DNA of 29,095 nucleotides from positions 1 through 29,095 of the forward strand of contig JAWQRM010000140.1 in the NCBI GenBank assembly GCA_033557675.1, in the 5' to 3' direction. This DNA comes from Coptodactyla brooksi (Eukaryota > Arthropoda > Insecta > Coleoptera > Scarabaeidae). The notes beneath the pieces were generated by a model, which did no database searches, was not told the origin of the DNA, and saw nothing but the letters and a program-made list of their open reading frames with translations. The translations under genes were made by a program, and so were the position numbers. This document shows, one piece after another, positions 18,895 to 29,095 of the stretch (its first letter is position 1; every line of letters starts with the position of its first letter).

Positions 18895-19559
18895 CTAGGT
18901 GAAAAGAAAAAGGAGGTTTTTATTTCCTTCCTAAGGCTGTTTTCCCGATAAATTTTCGTTACTAAGTTCAAACAGGGTTTGGAGGGCCAACCTAAAATGG
19001 GCGGGGTTTCAAATACTGTCAGTATACTGTCAAGAGGCCTGGAACATATGAAGCTAAATCACTCGCAACATTTTGTTAATCCTGCTAACGGTGCTTACAC
19101 CCAGAAGTTCTGTGTTCCGTTTTGAAGTCGAAGCTTAAGATACATAAGGGGCTGGGAGGTGAACACTAGGCAGAAAATCTTGTATCTTGTCACTGGCTAG
19201 CATGACAAGTGCATTTGATACATTTTGAATATTGTTCACAGTTTACAGATGTTTTCACATTTGTCACTGTATGCACAGATTTTGTCACACACTGTGATAC
19301 TGTTCATGTTTCTCGTTACTGAATCAATGAATGATGTGTTTGAATCAATGTTTCTTTGTTACTGAATGAAGTGAAAGTCCAAATGTTGCTTGTTTGCCCT
19401 TCCAAAGTCTGTTTGAACTTAAAAAAGTCACGCCTTTGTAAATTAGAACCAGTAAACAATCAAAATCAGTGGAGAATTATACAATTACGAACCTCCAGAT
19501 AGAAATACAGAGATTCTAATGAGGCAGTCAAGTTGGATGTGTGGAAGGAAACAGGAATC
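18895..19559. other. No recognisable gene
   Basis: Contains imperfect repetition of 'ttgaatcaatg/ttactgaat' type near 19315-19370. No open frame of interest. Confidence 0.45.
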
Positions 19560-19740
19560 TGAGGTGGGTACCATAAAACAGATTGCAAGTAAGAAGATCC
19601 GTGGGTGGATTTCTGTTGAGATGGGAATCAGAAGCTGGAGAAGAGCTTCGGGGAACAGGGATGAATGGAAGCGAAAATTAGAGAATACTAGAGCCTGATT
19701 TGGGTTGTAGCCCCATTGGAGGAAGAGGAAGGTATCTTCT
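19560..19740 (+). pseudogene. 3' end of a LINE ORF2
   Basis: One frame reads GWISVEMGIRSWRRASGNRD followed by EWKRKLENTRA, a stop, then GL, a stop and PHWRKRK. This fits the C-terminal tail of a LINE ORF2 ('RWxDxVxEDhxxLGVRNWRxxAxDRxxWRxxLxxA'). It could belong to the same element as the fragment at 17977-18242, separated by later insertions, or to another one. The copy of the palindromic unit at 19862 lies about 120 bp downstream. Confidence 0.6.
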
Positions 19741-19861
19741 GTTTATGTCGACTATTGCTACTAATGATCAGCGACTAATCTATAACTAATTAGGTAGGAT
19801 GTTCCCTATGGTAGATCCCTTAGTTCCTAGTAGAATAAACTTGTTGGTCTGAAATAGTAGC

Positions 19862-20017
19862 TATGTACAAATACATCATCAGGAGCAAGGAAAGCATCAT
19901 CTTTCATCACACCTGATGATGTTAGCTTGGTTAGCGTGGAGTTACTTCGATTTTGGTGTAGTGGTGACGTTCTTAGATTTTGTTACTAAGCCAAAGGTTC
20001 CAAACTCACAACTTTAA
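19862..20017. repeat. Degenerate palindromic hammerhead-like unit with tail (copy c)
   Basis: The left arm is shortened (CATCATCAGGAGCAAGGAAA, 19874-19893). The right arm has CCTGATGATGTTAGCTTGG (19912-19930) followed by GGTTAGCG and a deleted GAAAC/GTC region. Then GATTTTGGTGTAGTGGTGAC and the tail TTACTAAGCCAAAGGTTCC with CAACTTTAAT. The core is incomplete, so no ribozyme activity is expected. Confidence 0.65.
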
Positions 20018-20689
20018 TATCTGTATTAAGTCAATATTGCCTTTAGCTCTGCCTTCCCTGAGTTGTACTCCTTACAGCTACGCCAGCTTTAGGAATTGTT
20101 TATCTCGAAGCAATTTATTATGTACAGACTGCTTACTTAATTTAACACTTTAATTAATTTAAAATGTTAAATTAAAACTTGGAATATGAGATCTGATATG
20201 AATAATATATCAGATGACTCCTTTTCGTACCATTTCACTGATTATTTGGTTGTTTATGGCAGTTTTTCATTTTGTCATTCTAAAACGTGGACAATAAAGC
20301 TACAGATTTTTTAGAGGAGGATACTTTACATGTATTTTTTATTTTTAAAGCTCAATCATTCATAAATCACCTCATACTCCAGCGCTGTCTGTTTTAAGCT
20401 TTCATTAGCACTTGAGTAATTGTAGTCCGTAGGCGAGCTAGGTTGCACATTTAAACCATCCAAACATTAATTAACTCAGTTATTCGTTCATCAAGTCTAA
20501 AAATAACTAGGCTAATTGCAGGCAATTGAAACCGAGAAAACCTTATTAAGTCATAAACCGCGTAAAGGCAAGTCAATGTTCTAGCTGCTTGCGCTGAGTT
20601 ATCCTGACATTCTACAGCGGGAATGTGCAATATGTGGACTGAGTAATCTGGTGGAATAACATTATCGCCAAATTATTGGTGGAGTCAAC
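20018..20689. other. No recognisable feature
   Basis: AT-rich with local dyads (AATTTAACACTTTAATTAA region near 20138-20178). No gene seen. Confidence 0.5.
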
Positions 20690-21370
20690 GTTCGTAAATG
20701 TTGACTTATGCGGCAGATAAACCGTCAGACGGCACTCGGGTAAACACGTACACACCGCGAGATGTCGTTTACTTTGATCTGGTAATACTGTTTGTATTTC
20801 ATTATGGGGCGGCTTCCCCGTTTTATGGGGAGCTTAGGTCGGTGACAATCCACGTCGAGAGAACTGCAAGGGCGAAATATAAAATATCTAATTTGGGGAA
20901 GGAAATAAATCCACCAATTTCGCGCCCTTCGCGAACAAACTTTCTCTCGTCACCTGAAATTGCTTCATTATAAGATACTTCATCGAATGAAAATTTATGA
21001 CGAGCGAGTGGGAGGGTCTAAATAAATCAAGTGGAAAGCGTAGCAGGCGAGAAAAAATAACTTTAAGGGAATTTCGAATAGTTAGTGCCATCCTGAACAA
21101 GGTTACATACACCAAACCCGCAAAGCCGTGCCTTCCACCGTAAATTCCATCTTCTCAGGGAGCGGTAAGTCCGGTCGAAATCCTCTTCTGCTCTGCTTCC
21201 GACGCATGGCACAGTCTGACAATAACGACGCCCTCAGGTGACATTATCGCGCGTTCATTCCGGCTCTTCTTTTACTTTTTTTCAGAGGTAGCAGAGGCGG
21301 CAATACCGCATCCTCGTAACTTCCCTTAAATTTATTTTCGCAATTCCCGAAGGCTCAAATTAATCGGTGT
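20690..21370. other. Second G+C-rich block of unknown role
   Basis: Markedly richer in G+C and CpG than its surroundings, with features such as GGGGCGGCTTCCCCG (20806-20820). It shares ACGAGCGAGTGGGAGGG (21000-21016) with the block at 6450-7350 (one difference). Open frames at 20698-20973 and, on the reverse strand, 20888-21115 lack any family resemblance. A conserved noncoding or regulatory element or an unrecognised exon is possible. Confidence 0.45.
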
Positions 21371-22145
21371 ACTTCATATTATAACATTGTATCGGCCAGC
21401 GGCGTATTGTTGAAAAACGATTGTTTTTCATCGAGCCTCTGAGGTGCCATGAGCATCTCAGTTACTAATAGATGCAGTCATTTATTAAGAATTAATGATT
21501 AATTATTTTATTAAGAATTAATAAAATACAGCTAACTGAAAATGTATGAAAAAAAGCCTGTGGTTGGTATTTACTGTCTTTTTGCCTAATACTTTGGCCG
21601 TCCTTCCTTTGTTTGGTTTATGATCTGCCAATCAAGTTCGATACAAGTCCTCCTTCCGGTCGTAAGTACGAGTGGTCGTTAGGTAGATAGGTCATAAAGT
21701 GAGCAGTATCTGTGTCCTTGTATCGTGGAAGGTCGTAAAATCCACCTTCAGAGGAGAAGATTTGGTTGTTTATTCATTCACTAACTCCAAGTTTCAAAGG
21801 AAAATACGACCTTCAAAACAATATAAAAAATACTGTAAAGCAGAGAACAAGATTAAAGAACCGATAATCTTGATACCAGGTATTTCATTGAGATCCTGGT
21901 ATGACTGATGCCTTTATTTTGCCCGGTTCAATAGTTAATTGGTAACAGGGTACTCAAGACCAGTAGGTAGCTGTCCGTTCGCCAGACGACGCCATGCTGT
22001 CTAGGCATTTAAAAGGCCTTTAAAAAAATTCAATGGAGCAATAAAAATGTTTCAATTTTGTTAGAATGTTCGTCGCTGATTACGTAAAAAACAAATCAAA
22101 TTTTATAAAAGGAAACTAAAAAATATTCTAAAATAAAATGAATTC
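21371..22145. other. No recognisable gene
   Basis: Includes the hairpin GAAAAACGATTGTTTTTC (21413-21430) and an AT-rich imperfect dyad at 21481-21535. An open frame at 21699-21908 shows no known motif. Confidence 0.45.
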
Positions 22146-22789
22146 TTAAAATCCTGTCTGAACGCAAAACAAAACAATAAAATTACAAATGCGGCTCAAA
22201 TAGGCCTCCCTGAACAGATAAACAATACCCCAACCGATCGTAGAAATTGCGTTCAGCTTTTGTGGGTATTGGGTGTGAACAGAGATACTTTTATGTAAAT
22301 TTTCCCGAGACCAATAACGAACAAGAAAAGGATTGTGTTTTCCATACAGTTGAAAAGTAGATTCATCGGTCAAAACAATATTTGCAATAAAGTTTTCATC
22401 TTCATTTGCCTTTTTCGTCACTTGTTCACAAAATTCCATTTTTCGAATATTATCCTAGGAAAATAACTGGTGTATTGCTGAATTTATAGTACCCATACTT
22501 GCTATTTGTTTGGTCGATTTTGGTCGATTTGCTTCCACTGCAACATAAATCATTTCGTCCCTCATCACTATTTCTTCGACTTTTTCAGATGGGACTTCCT
22601 TTAAGTGGCACTTGGAAGTGCCACTTAATGGAAGTGCCATTTATTTCTTTATACGATAACAATTTTAAAACATGCTAACAATGTTGTAAATTGTCTGCTT
22701 ATTGGGAATGAGTCTTCCTTCAAAAGTGTGTACAAAAATCCATAAAACCACTTGATTTGCAATTTTTCGGCAGTGGTGTATACCGCCAT
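22146..22789 (-). pseudogene. IS630/Tc1-like DDE transposase remnant (HTH/DUF4817 type), third copy
   Basis: Reverse-strand ATG at 22789-22787 starts MAVYTTAEKLQI, the typical N-terminal start of these transposases. After shifts come PSEKVEEIV and VEANRPKSTKQIAS (second HTH). Then FCEQVTKKANEDENFIANIV and LTDESTFQLYGKHNP follow, with the first catalytic Asp, then YWSRENLHKSISVHTQYPQK and LNAISTIGWGIVYLF. The left part, with the second and third catalytic residues, is missing, so the copy is truncated at the 3' side of the gene. A perfect hairpin (22601-22628) sits in the linker between the HTH blocks. It belongs to the same broad family as 5588-6281 and 7563-8127 but to a different lineage (shorter FTDE loop, YGKHNP). 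Confidence 0.8.
22601..22628. repeat. Perfect 13-bp hairpin with 2-base loop
   Basis: TTAAGTGGCACTT-GG-AAGTGCCACTTAA. Part of it (GGAAGTGCCA) is repeated again at 22630-22639. It lies inside the transposase relic and probably arose by local inverted duplication. Confidence 0.95.
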
Positions 22790-23130
22790 TTGTTTTATAT
22801 TTCGTTCAGTTGAATAGATGCGTTTCGTACGACAGTCGGAAACGAAATGAAGCAACTCTTGTTTACATATAATTCCACTTTGTCGTTTACTGTCACTCTA
22901 CTGAATCTAATCTCAACTCGTTTAGTTTCATTATTCCCTACTATTTTGTCTGTATTTAAATTCACTTATGGCTGGCAGTAATTCGTTCCTTACTTCTTGT
23001 AGAGTTTCACCCATTGGTAAAATTGCATATATATTGGAGACGACTACTGTTTTAATAGTTTGTATTTGAGATACATTGACATGGGATATATTACATAGAA
23101 TTGAAGTAATATTCTAACTGCTCACTATAC
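22790..23130. other. No recognisable feature
   Basis: Probably 5' flank of the transposase relic on the reverse strand; no terminal repeat recognised. Confidence 0.4.
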
Positions 23131-23132
23131 TA

Positions 23133-23927
23133 TTGGGTTGTTCAGAAAGTAATTTCGTTTTTTTCGCAGCAGAGGTGTTCTATTTTAGTTGTATTTTAGC
23201 CCGCCAAATTCATTCTAAACCATATATACATTATATGTTATGACAGCTGACATTGCAAAGTTTCTTGTATGAAAATATTTTGTTCCATTCTGTGCAATTG
23301 TTTTCCTTTTGTGTCTTATGAAACATGGAGAATCAAAAACAGTGTTTTCGGCATATTTTGCTTTTTTATTACAAAAAAGGTAAAACTGCTGTTTAAGCGG
23401 GAAAAAAATGTGACGTATTATCGAGAAGACGTATTTTTGCAAAAATGAAAATAATTTCAAAATTTTGTTTGAAATTTTGCAAAATTTTCAAAATTTCATT
23501 TCTGAATTGTACTGTCATTTCAGAAGTGTCATCAACTGGACAAATTGCAAGATTCACTTAAACGGAAAAGGCCAGAATTGATCAATAGAAAACAATCCAG
23601 ATCAATAGAAATTGATCAATAGAAAATCCAGTTTGGTAACTCGCCAAAAGCTTGGATGGGATGTACTACAACACCCACCAAATTCTTCAGATCTGGTACC
23701 TTCCGATTATCACTTGTTTCGGTCTCCATAAATTTTTTTGAACGGCAAAACCTTCAAAAATAGCTTGGATCAGTTTTTTGCCAGGAAGGATCAGAAGATT
23801 TATGAGTGTGGAATATTAATTATGAGTGTGTTGGACCAAAATGGTGAATATGTAATTATGTAAAACATTTATACTCTTTTTCTGTTTCACCAAAAAACAA
23901 AACTAAATTACTTCTCGAACAACCCAA
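23133..23927 (+). mobile_element. Internally deleted mariner element with both ends
   Basis: Begins TTGGGTTGTTCAGAAAGTAA and ends with TTACTTCTCGAACAACCCAA, inverted repeats of about 28 bp. TA is present on each side (23131-23132 and 23928-23929), the standard mariner target duplication. It is 795 bp against about 1.3 kb for a full mariner, so roughly 0.5 kb is missing from the middle. The terminal sequences are still similar enough that a related active transposase might recognise them, but this is inference. Confidence 0.9.
23325..23863 (+). pseudogene. Mariner transposase, internally deleted
   Basis: ATG at 23325 starts MENQKQCFRHILLFYYKKGK, the typical first HTH of a mariner transposase, broken by a stop soon after. 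From about 23638 the C-terminal region appears: TRQKLGWDVLQHPPNSSDLV followed by PSDYHLFRSP with the third catalytic Asp, then NGKTFKNSLDQFFARKDQKI and, in a shifted frame, VLDQNGEYVIM and TAA at 23861-23863. The DNA-binding linker, the first two catalytic Asp residues and everything between are absent. The breakpoint zone (about 23577-23631) carries short duplicated filler sequence. Confidence 0.85.
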
Positions 23928-23929
23928 TA

Positions 23930-24860
23930 TTTTGACTCTTCTGTGACAATTTATACTTGTGCGCTGTATGTTTCACAGCTAACAACCATTTCCCGTCTTC
24001 TCATTTCATAGGATACAGTTAGGTTATGGGTATGTTCAATTTCATTGACGTGCTCTATGTTTCTTTATCATCCGTTATATTTTATTTCTATCCGCTATAT
24101 TTCTTAAGTATAATTTTGTGGAGCGGTGTTGAATGTTTTTGTTTATGTTCTTAAGTTTTAAGCTTTTACTTTCAGTATTTCTAAATTAATGTCTTTTCTT
24201 TTAGGTGTTTTGATTCGATTGGTTGCCCAATTAAGCATTCTTAATATCCTTAGTAACGTAGAGTGGGATACAAACAAAACGGGCATTAGGGGGGAAAATA
24301 TTTCCAGTAATGAAGCTATTCATCAATTACAGACAAAGGAGATACTTAGGTTTGATTTCTGAACATCTAGAAAATATAAAAAACACGTTATGTAGCTATA
24401 TATGTAAGTTGAGTTGAGTTGGTAAGAAATACTGATACTGTTGTATTACAAAGATGTATATATGATGAATGTATTACAAAGATATATTTAACGAAGGCAA
24501 TTCAACAGAATGATTTTTGAAATCTCGAAAATAATTTAATTTCGTGTGGTTCCTTTCACAAATTAGGAAATGAGAATTTCGATAAAGAGAATTCAATAGT
24601 ATTGTGTTGAAAGCTCTAAATAGTAATTCATTCTCGCATGAAGGCTTCTTAGTAAACAGAAGTTCATCAAGAAGCAATCTAATTGGAAAATAATTGATAA
24701 AAAATTAATAAATGGAAATATTCATATCCACTTTCTCCCCAATACAAGTTTTAAATAATATAACAGTTTTGTGGAAGTTTATTACACTATTAATGGTGTA
24801 AACTACAATAATTATACCATTTACACCACTTAAATACACCATTTCGACTATTGGTTAACT
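23930..24860. other. No recognisable gene
   Basis: AT-rich. Short dyads such as TGGTGTAAA...TTTACACCA (24795-24830) occur. No coding or element similarity found. Confidence 0.5.
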
Positions 24861-24914
24861 GGTAGTAATAGGAATATTTGTGTAGGTAGTAATAGGAATA
24901 GGAATATTTGTGTA
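24861..24914. repeat. Tandem duplication of about 24-30 bp
   Basis: GGTAGTAATAGGAATATTTG plus TGTA occurs at 24861-24884 and again, with an extra GGAATA, at 24885-24914. Confidence 0.85.
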
Positions 24915-25004
24915 TATGTGTGTATGTATACATATATAGTTTGTGAGTAAGGTTTACAAAGGGAAGTATTTTAGGATCACTTGTTCCAATACTAAAATTC
25001 ATTA

Positions 25005-25045
25005 CGTTTGCTTACATAAGACCAACGGTTCTAAACGCACAATTT
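25005..25045 (+). repeat. Tail of the palindromic PLE unit (copy d), fragment
   Basis: GTTTGCTTACATAAGACCAA with CGGTTCTAAACGCACAATTT matches the tail of copies a, b and c (TTACTAAGCCAAAGGTTCCAAAC...CAACTTT). The palindromic arms are not recognisable upstream. This could be a solo remnant. Confidence 0.4.
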
Positions 25046-28000
25046 TGCTTACATAAACAAATTGACAACTTAATGACTGATCTGTGGAATTGTCATCTCA
25101 TTACAACAAGATTGCACTTCAGTACAAAAGGTACTACTGGTACACAAGATGTAAAAAGAAGTAAAGTCCTACTTTAACATTTTTTCCATATAGTGGTTTT
25201 GATAGGAATTAATGTATTTCATTAAATATTTTGTTTCACATTACAAACAAATATTACAAACAAACAATAATTAAATAAAATTCTAACCTCTCAATAAATT
25301 GATAAATATTCATTGATGACAATCTATTTTCCACTGGTTTCCATTTCATTTTACCAAATATCGTATTCTTGGGTCCTCGATCTGTCCTCTTCAATCTTTT
25401 AGGTGGAAAATTGAATAGGATGGCTGTGATTTCAAACTTCCAACTGGCACATGATCAACAAATCCAGACCTCCGTAAATTTGTACGAATTAGTCAAGTGG
25501 GTAAAAAATTAACGAATGTCCAGTATAACCATATGTAGAGTATTCAAAGAATTTGTTTAAAATTAGGAAAGTGTACCGCTCTAATAGACTATTTCGTACG
25601 CACATTTATAGATTCTGAAGCTTTCATAATAGTTTAAGACCCATTTGTTATCACTAAGTCTCGGATTATGTATGTACATATTATATAAGTAGTTATATAG
25701 TTTTTGTATGCTATATATTGTGGAATCTAATTTCACAATTAGGTGTTGATACGGGAATATACATGTTGTATTGTTATTTTCTGAAGAGAGAGATAATGAC
25801 ACATTTCTGAACAATACAGAACTAAAAAAGTGTAAAATTACCAATTTTTACACCCCACATGAACTATCAACAAAATTTACCTTATTTTTTTATTTGAAAT
25901 ACGAATGGTGGCTCTTCAAGATTGTTTGAAGATCTCCTTCATACAATCACTTAAATAAATGTTAAATAAAGCATTCATTGTTGAAAGGACAAAATAATAT
26001 TTCTCCAAACGTAATAATTTTGTACACTGTTTATTGCATCAAAGGATTCTCCTACAAATTGCAATGCATTTGAATTTTTATTTGCCCTGTTTTCTGAGAA
26101 AATCAATTTTAAAATGGCTAAGATGTTTAAATATACATTCATATTTTCCATTTAAGCATTTAAATAATGCTCTCAATGACAGTTCGGAAAAACGGTTATG
26201 TGGAACCACAATGTTGTGCCTGTAAACATGTACAACATTGGCAAATAAATAGTTTCATTTGTCACTTAGGCGTGGCAAATGTTTAGTATACTTTATTAGA
26301 TGTTAAGAACTACATCTGTAAATAAAGAATAGAATAGGGCATATCAATATATCCTCGAAATATTACCATCTCCTACCTAATCACCTGGTAACATATTGTA
26401 TAATACATTTTGATATGATAGTCAACCATTGATAAATGCACATTATTTTATTATGATGGTTATAATCATTAATAAACTGTTGGTAGTGGGATATATTATT
26501 CTGACATTAATCATCGACGTTAAATCATTAATTAATATTAAATTGATTATTCTTTTATTGCACTTTGATCATTTGGTTTAAAATAAAACATTATGACCAC
26601 ACAATAAATTTATAATGTAACAACAGATCGCTTGGACATTAGCAGTATACCTAAAAATGTAAATTCAATATTCCACATTGGCAATCAGAATAGATATCAG
26701 TTCTATTGTTGCTAAAAACATTGCGAATGGAGTATTATAAACCCGGATTGACACTCGAAACTCTCATCCAGTTACCTGTAATTGGACCAAATGGAATTAT
26801 GCGCTTTTAATGACCGGGTTATGGCGCTCCAAATAACGTTCTACTAGTATAATATGAAATTAACGAGAACGTTAGCGAGTAGCTTGCCCAAAATTAATTA
26901 CTACAAAATCTATTGCTCCTATGCAATTTTAGCAACTATTTGCCAATAGATTAATGTTGGATACTTTCTAATACTTTCAACCGAAACCGTAAGTATCATC
27001 AGACCAAACACGTTAGGAAGCATTCGTAGATGTATTTGGAAGACCTACTAATTTCGTCAAAATCCTACAAGGGTATACTTGTTGCTGATTGGTAAGTCTT
27101 TATTGGTTCATATTTACAAATGACTATCAAAATCACACAAGGCACGCAATTTCACAAACTTATTTATGTAACCCATAACTAATATTTTATTACATGTAAT
27201 TTTGCACCACCTATTAAATTTTACGGTGTTAAATTACAACTTACTTTTAATAGTACCATAAATATAAAATGAACATGCTCAAATACGTATAGTTCTTATG
27301 AATTTGCTCCAATTTCTTTCAGTGTGGGGTTCAGCCCATTGCAAATAAAATGCAGTTTACACACGAACAATGTAACGAGTCATTTTATTTTTAGGTTTAA
27401 ACCGGAATGAAAAGGACTGAAACTGATCACGGTTTCATTCCTTTTCTTGATTTCTGTAGTGACGTCGTAGTTTCCTGCAAGATCGCATTGACCGCATATT
27501 TCTAGTTGTCTCCATTTCCTACGCATATTTAATTTTGGTTTTCAAGTTCTCTTCCTTCGAGATTGGTCTCTAAGATGTATACGATATATAATGGAAAAGA
27601 ATCAAGAATATTCTTCTTTCATTTACAATTTGTTGGAGGAGCTGGTGGCAGAGTTAACTTCATGAAAAGTTATGAAAGCTTGGTAGCGTAGTAATTTTCA
27701 TCTGTAAGAGGAAATGAGGGATTTTCCATCAAGAATTACCACCGGAGTTAATATTTACGTATCCACAGCGTTGCGGGTGGAAGCAGATATTGTCTAGGTC
27801 GCTTATAACTAGGTTAATTACTGGGTTATGTTTAAATTTTTGTAATTTGATTTACTTTATCTCTATCTATATTCACTTCACCCCAATTTATACCATTTTC
27901 ACATCATGGGTTGGTAAATGCGAAGCGAATTAATTAATATTGCAACTAAGTAATTATAGAGGATGGTGCTTTATTTAGCGAGGTGAAACATTCTATTTAG

Positions 28001-28455
28001 ATTTGAAACGGTAATTCCAACAGCGGTGAAGTTTGATTCAGATATCTCGTTTGAAATATATGCCAACCTAGCATAGTTAAATTCTTGTTACTTGTAATAA
28101 AGTACCATTTAAGATTTTAATCTTTTGTCATTGTAATAAAAGTAGGTAGTTTATTATCCTAATCACATTTTTTATTGTAAATTATATAAAGCATTTATTT
28201 TGTTACGTTTATACTTGATTTAGAAGTTTGATAGATTTTGTTATTACCGTTAAGCGTGACTTGAAGGGTTCTACTGGAGGCTTATATTGGGAATCAAAAA
28301 GGGTAATGTGGAAATAATACTCTTCTGGCTGTGTTAATTTATAACTTGGCTTAACTAGTTTTGATTCGATAAAAATATTTCTTAGCAATTAGACTGGTGT
28401 ACACGAGGCACAGGTACATGATGTGTTATATTTGGAATATAGTTGGTTGGGAAAT
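25046..28455. other. 3.4 kb AT-rich DNA without recognisable genes
   Basis: Only short, motif-free open frames. Less AT-rich patches near 26745-26880 and 27400-27800 look a little more complex than the surroundings and might be conserved noncoding sequence, but nothing specific supports this. Confidence 0.5.
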
Positions 28456-28532
28456 AGGAGGTGTTGTTTCGTGCACTGCAGTTATTATTTAATCATTGTT
28501 CAATAGTTTTCGGGCACGTAACAACACCTCTT
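28456..28532. repeat. Inverted repeat, about 19-bp arms
   Basis: AGGAGGTGTTGTTTCGTGC (28456-28474) and GCACGTAACAACACCTCTT (28514-28532) are inverted copies with two or three mismatches, separated by 39 bp. Confidence 0.75.
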
Positions 28533-29023
28533 CTTCAGTAGTAGAAATGTCACGGTTCATAGTGCACTGGGTTAACCAGTTAACAGCATTTGACGAGTGT
28601 AAACGTTAAACCAATACTTCGTGTAAAATAAAAAAATAATTACTATTTACTATATAAGATCTAAATTTTAGTAAATAATACAAATGCTATTTAGTGGTTG
28701 GTATGTTCACTTTATATTATCGTTTTATTGATAATGCTCATTTTATAAAGAAAAATTTGTGAATCAAACCAATTTGTATGTAGCACAATTTGTTGGAAGC
28801 CATTATTTGAAGAAACGATCAAAAACGAGGAACTAGTATCCGACAAAAAATATAATGATGAGATGTTTTATTGTAAAGGTATTGACACAAAGCGTTGCAT
28901 TGAGAAAGATTTTTACTACTCTGCAAATGTCTATTAAATATCAATAGAGACAATAGACATGTGATGTCTGAAAGTAAAATTTCCAAAAATGAATATGTAG
29001 TGAAAATTATCCAATACAAGTGC
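28533..29023. other. No recognisable feature
   Basis: AT-rich, no gene. Open frames into the microsatellite are artefacts of the repeat. Confidence 0.5.
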
Positions 29024-29028
29024 ATATA

Positions 29029-29064
<36 letters not shown>

Positions 29065-29095
29065 CATATAAATATACATATATATATATATATAT
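29024..29095. repeat. (AT)n microsatellite, interrupted
   Basis: AT dinucleotides with a few ACAT and AAAT interruptions, continuing past the window end. Confidence 0.95.

Noticed and set aside
29024..29095. Open frame of Tyr/Ile/Met repeats at the window end
   Set aside because: It is a translation of the (AT)n microsatellite.

Overview
This window looks like AT-rich intergenic or intronic DNA of an animal, most probably an insect. I found no host gene that I can defend. Every stretch of recognisable protein similarity is a decayed mobile element: hAT, Tigger/pogo, mariner, IS630/Tc1-like elements with an N-terminal helix-turn-helix, non-LTR retrotransposons (LINEs) and Penelope-like elements (PLEs). 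All assignments come from recognising protein motifs by eye; no database search was run.

Layout. 1-1343: 3' part of a hAT element. 1471-1776: Tigger-like transposase scrap that ends at an 80-bp palindrome. 2306-3085: PLE remnants. 3122-5124: a pogo-superfamily transposon with both terminal inverted repeats and TA target duplications still readable. 5588-8127: two reverse-strand transposase relics flanking a G+C-rich block (6450-7350). 8638-9350: reverse-strand mariner-like relic. 9604-10504: reverse-strand PLE reverse-transcriptase remnant with hammerhead-like motifs on both sides. 10505-13398: no recognisable gene. 13399-14740: a 1.34-kb foldback element whose long inverted repeats enclose two opposed arrays of a 20-bp unit. 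15095-16745: two diverged direct copies of an unknown repeat of about 430 bp. 16790-19740: three LINE fragments, the first interrupted by a palindromic hammerhead-like unit. 19862-20017: another such unit. 20690-21370: a second G+C-rich block. 22146-22789: a third transposase of the helix-turn-helix type. 23133-23927: an internally deleted mariner with intact ends. 23930-29095: AT-rich DNA without genes, ending in an (AT)n microsatellite.

Two structures deserve most attention. The first is the foldback element, which has about 32 units of a 20-bp repeat in one arm and about 7 in the other. The second is a dispersed family of palindromic units, each arm of which resembles a hammerhead ribozyme (CTGANGA, a stem-loop, GAAA). 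These lie next to PLE reverse-transcriptase fragments and fit the pseudo-LTR organisation of PLEs. Neither element appears autonomous here; all open frames are broken.
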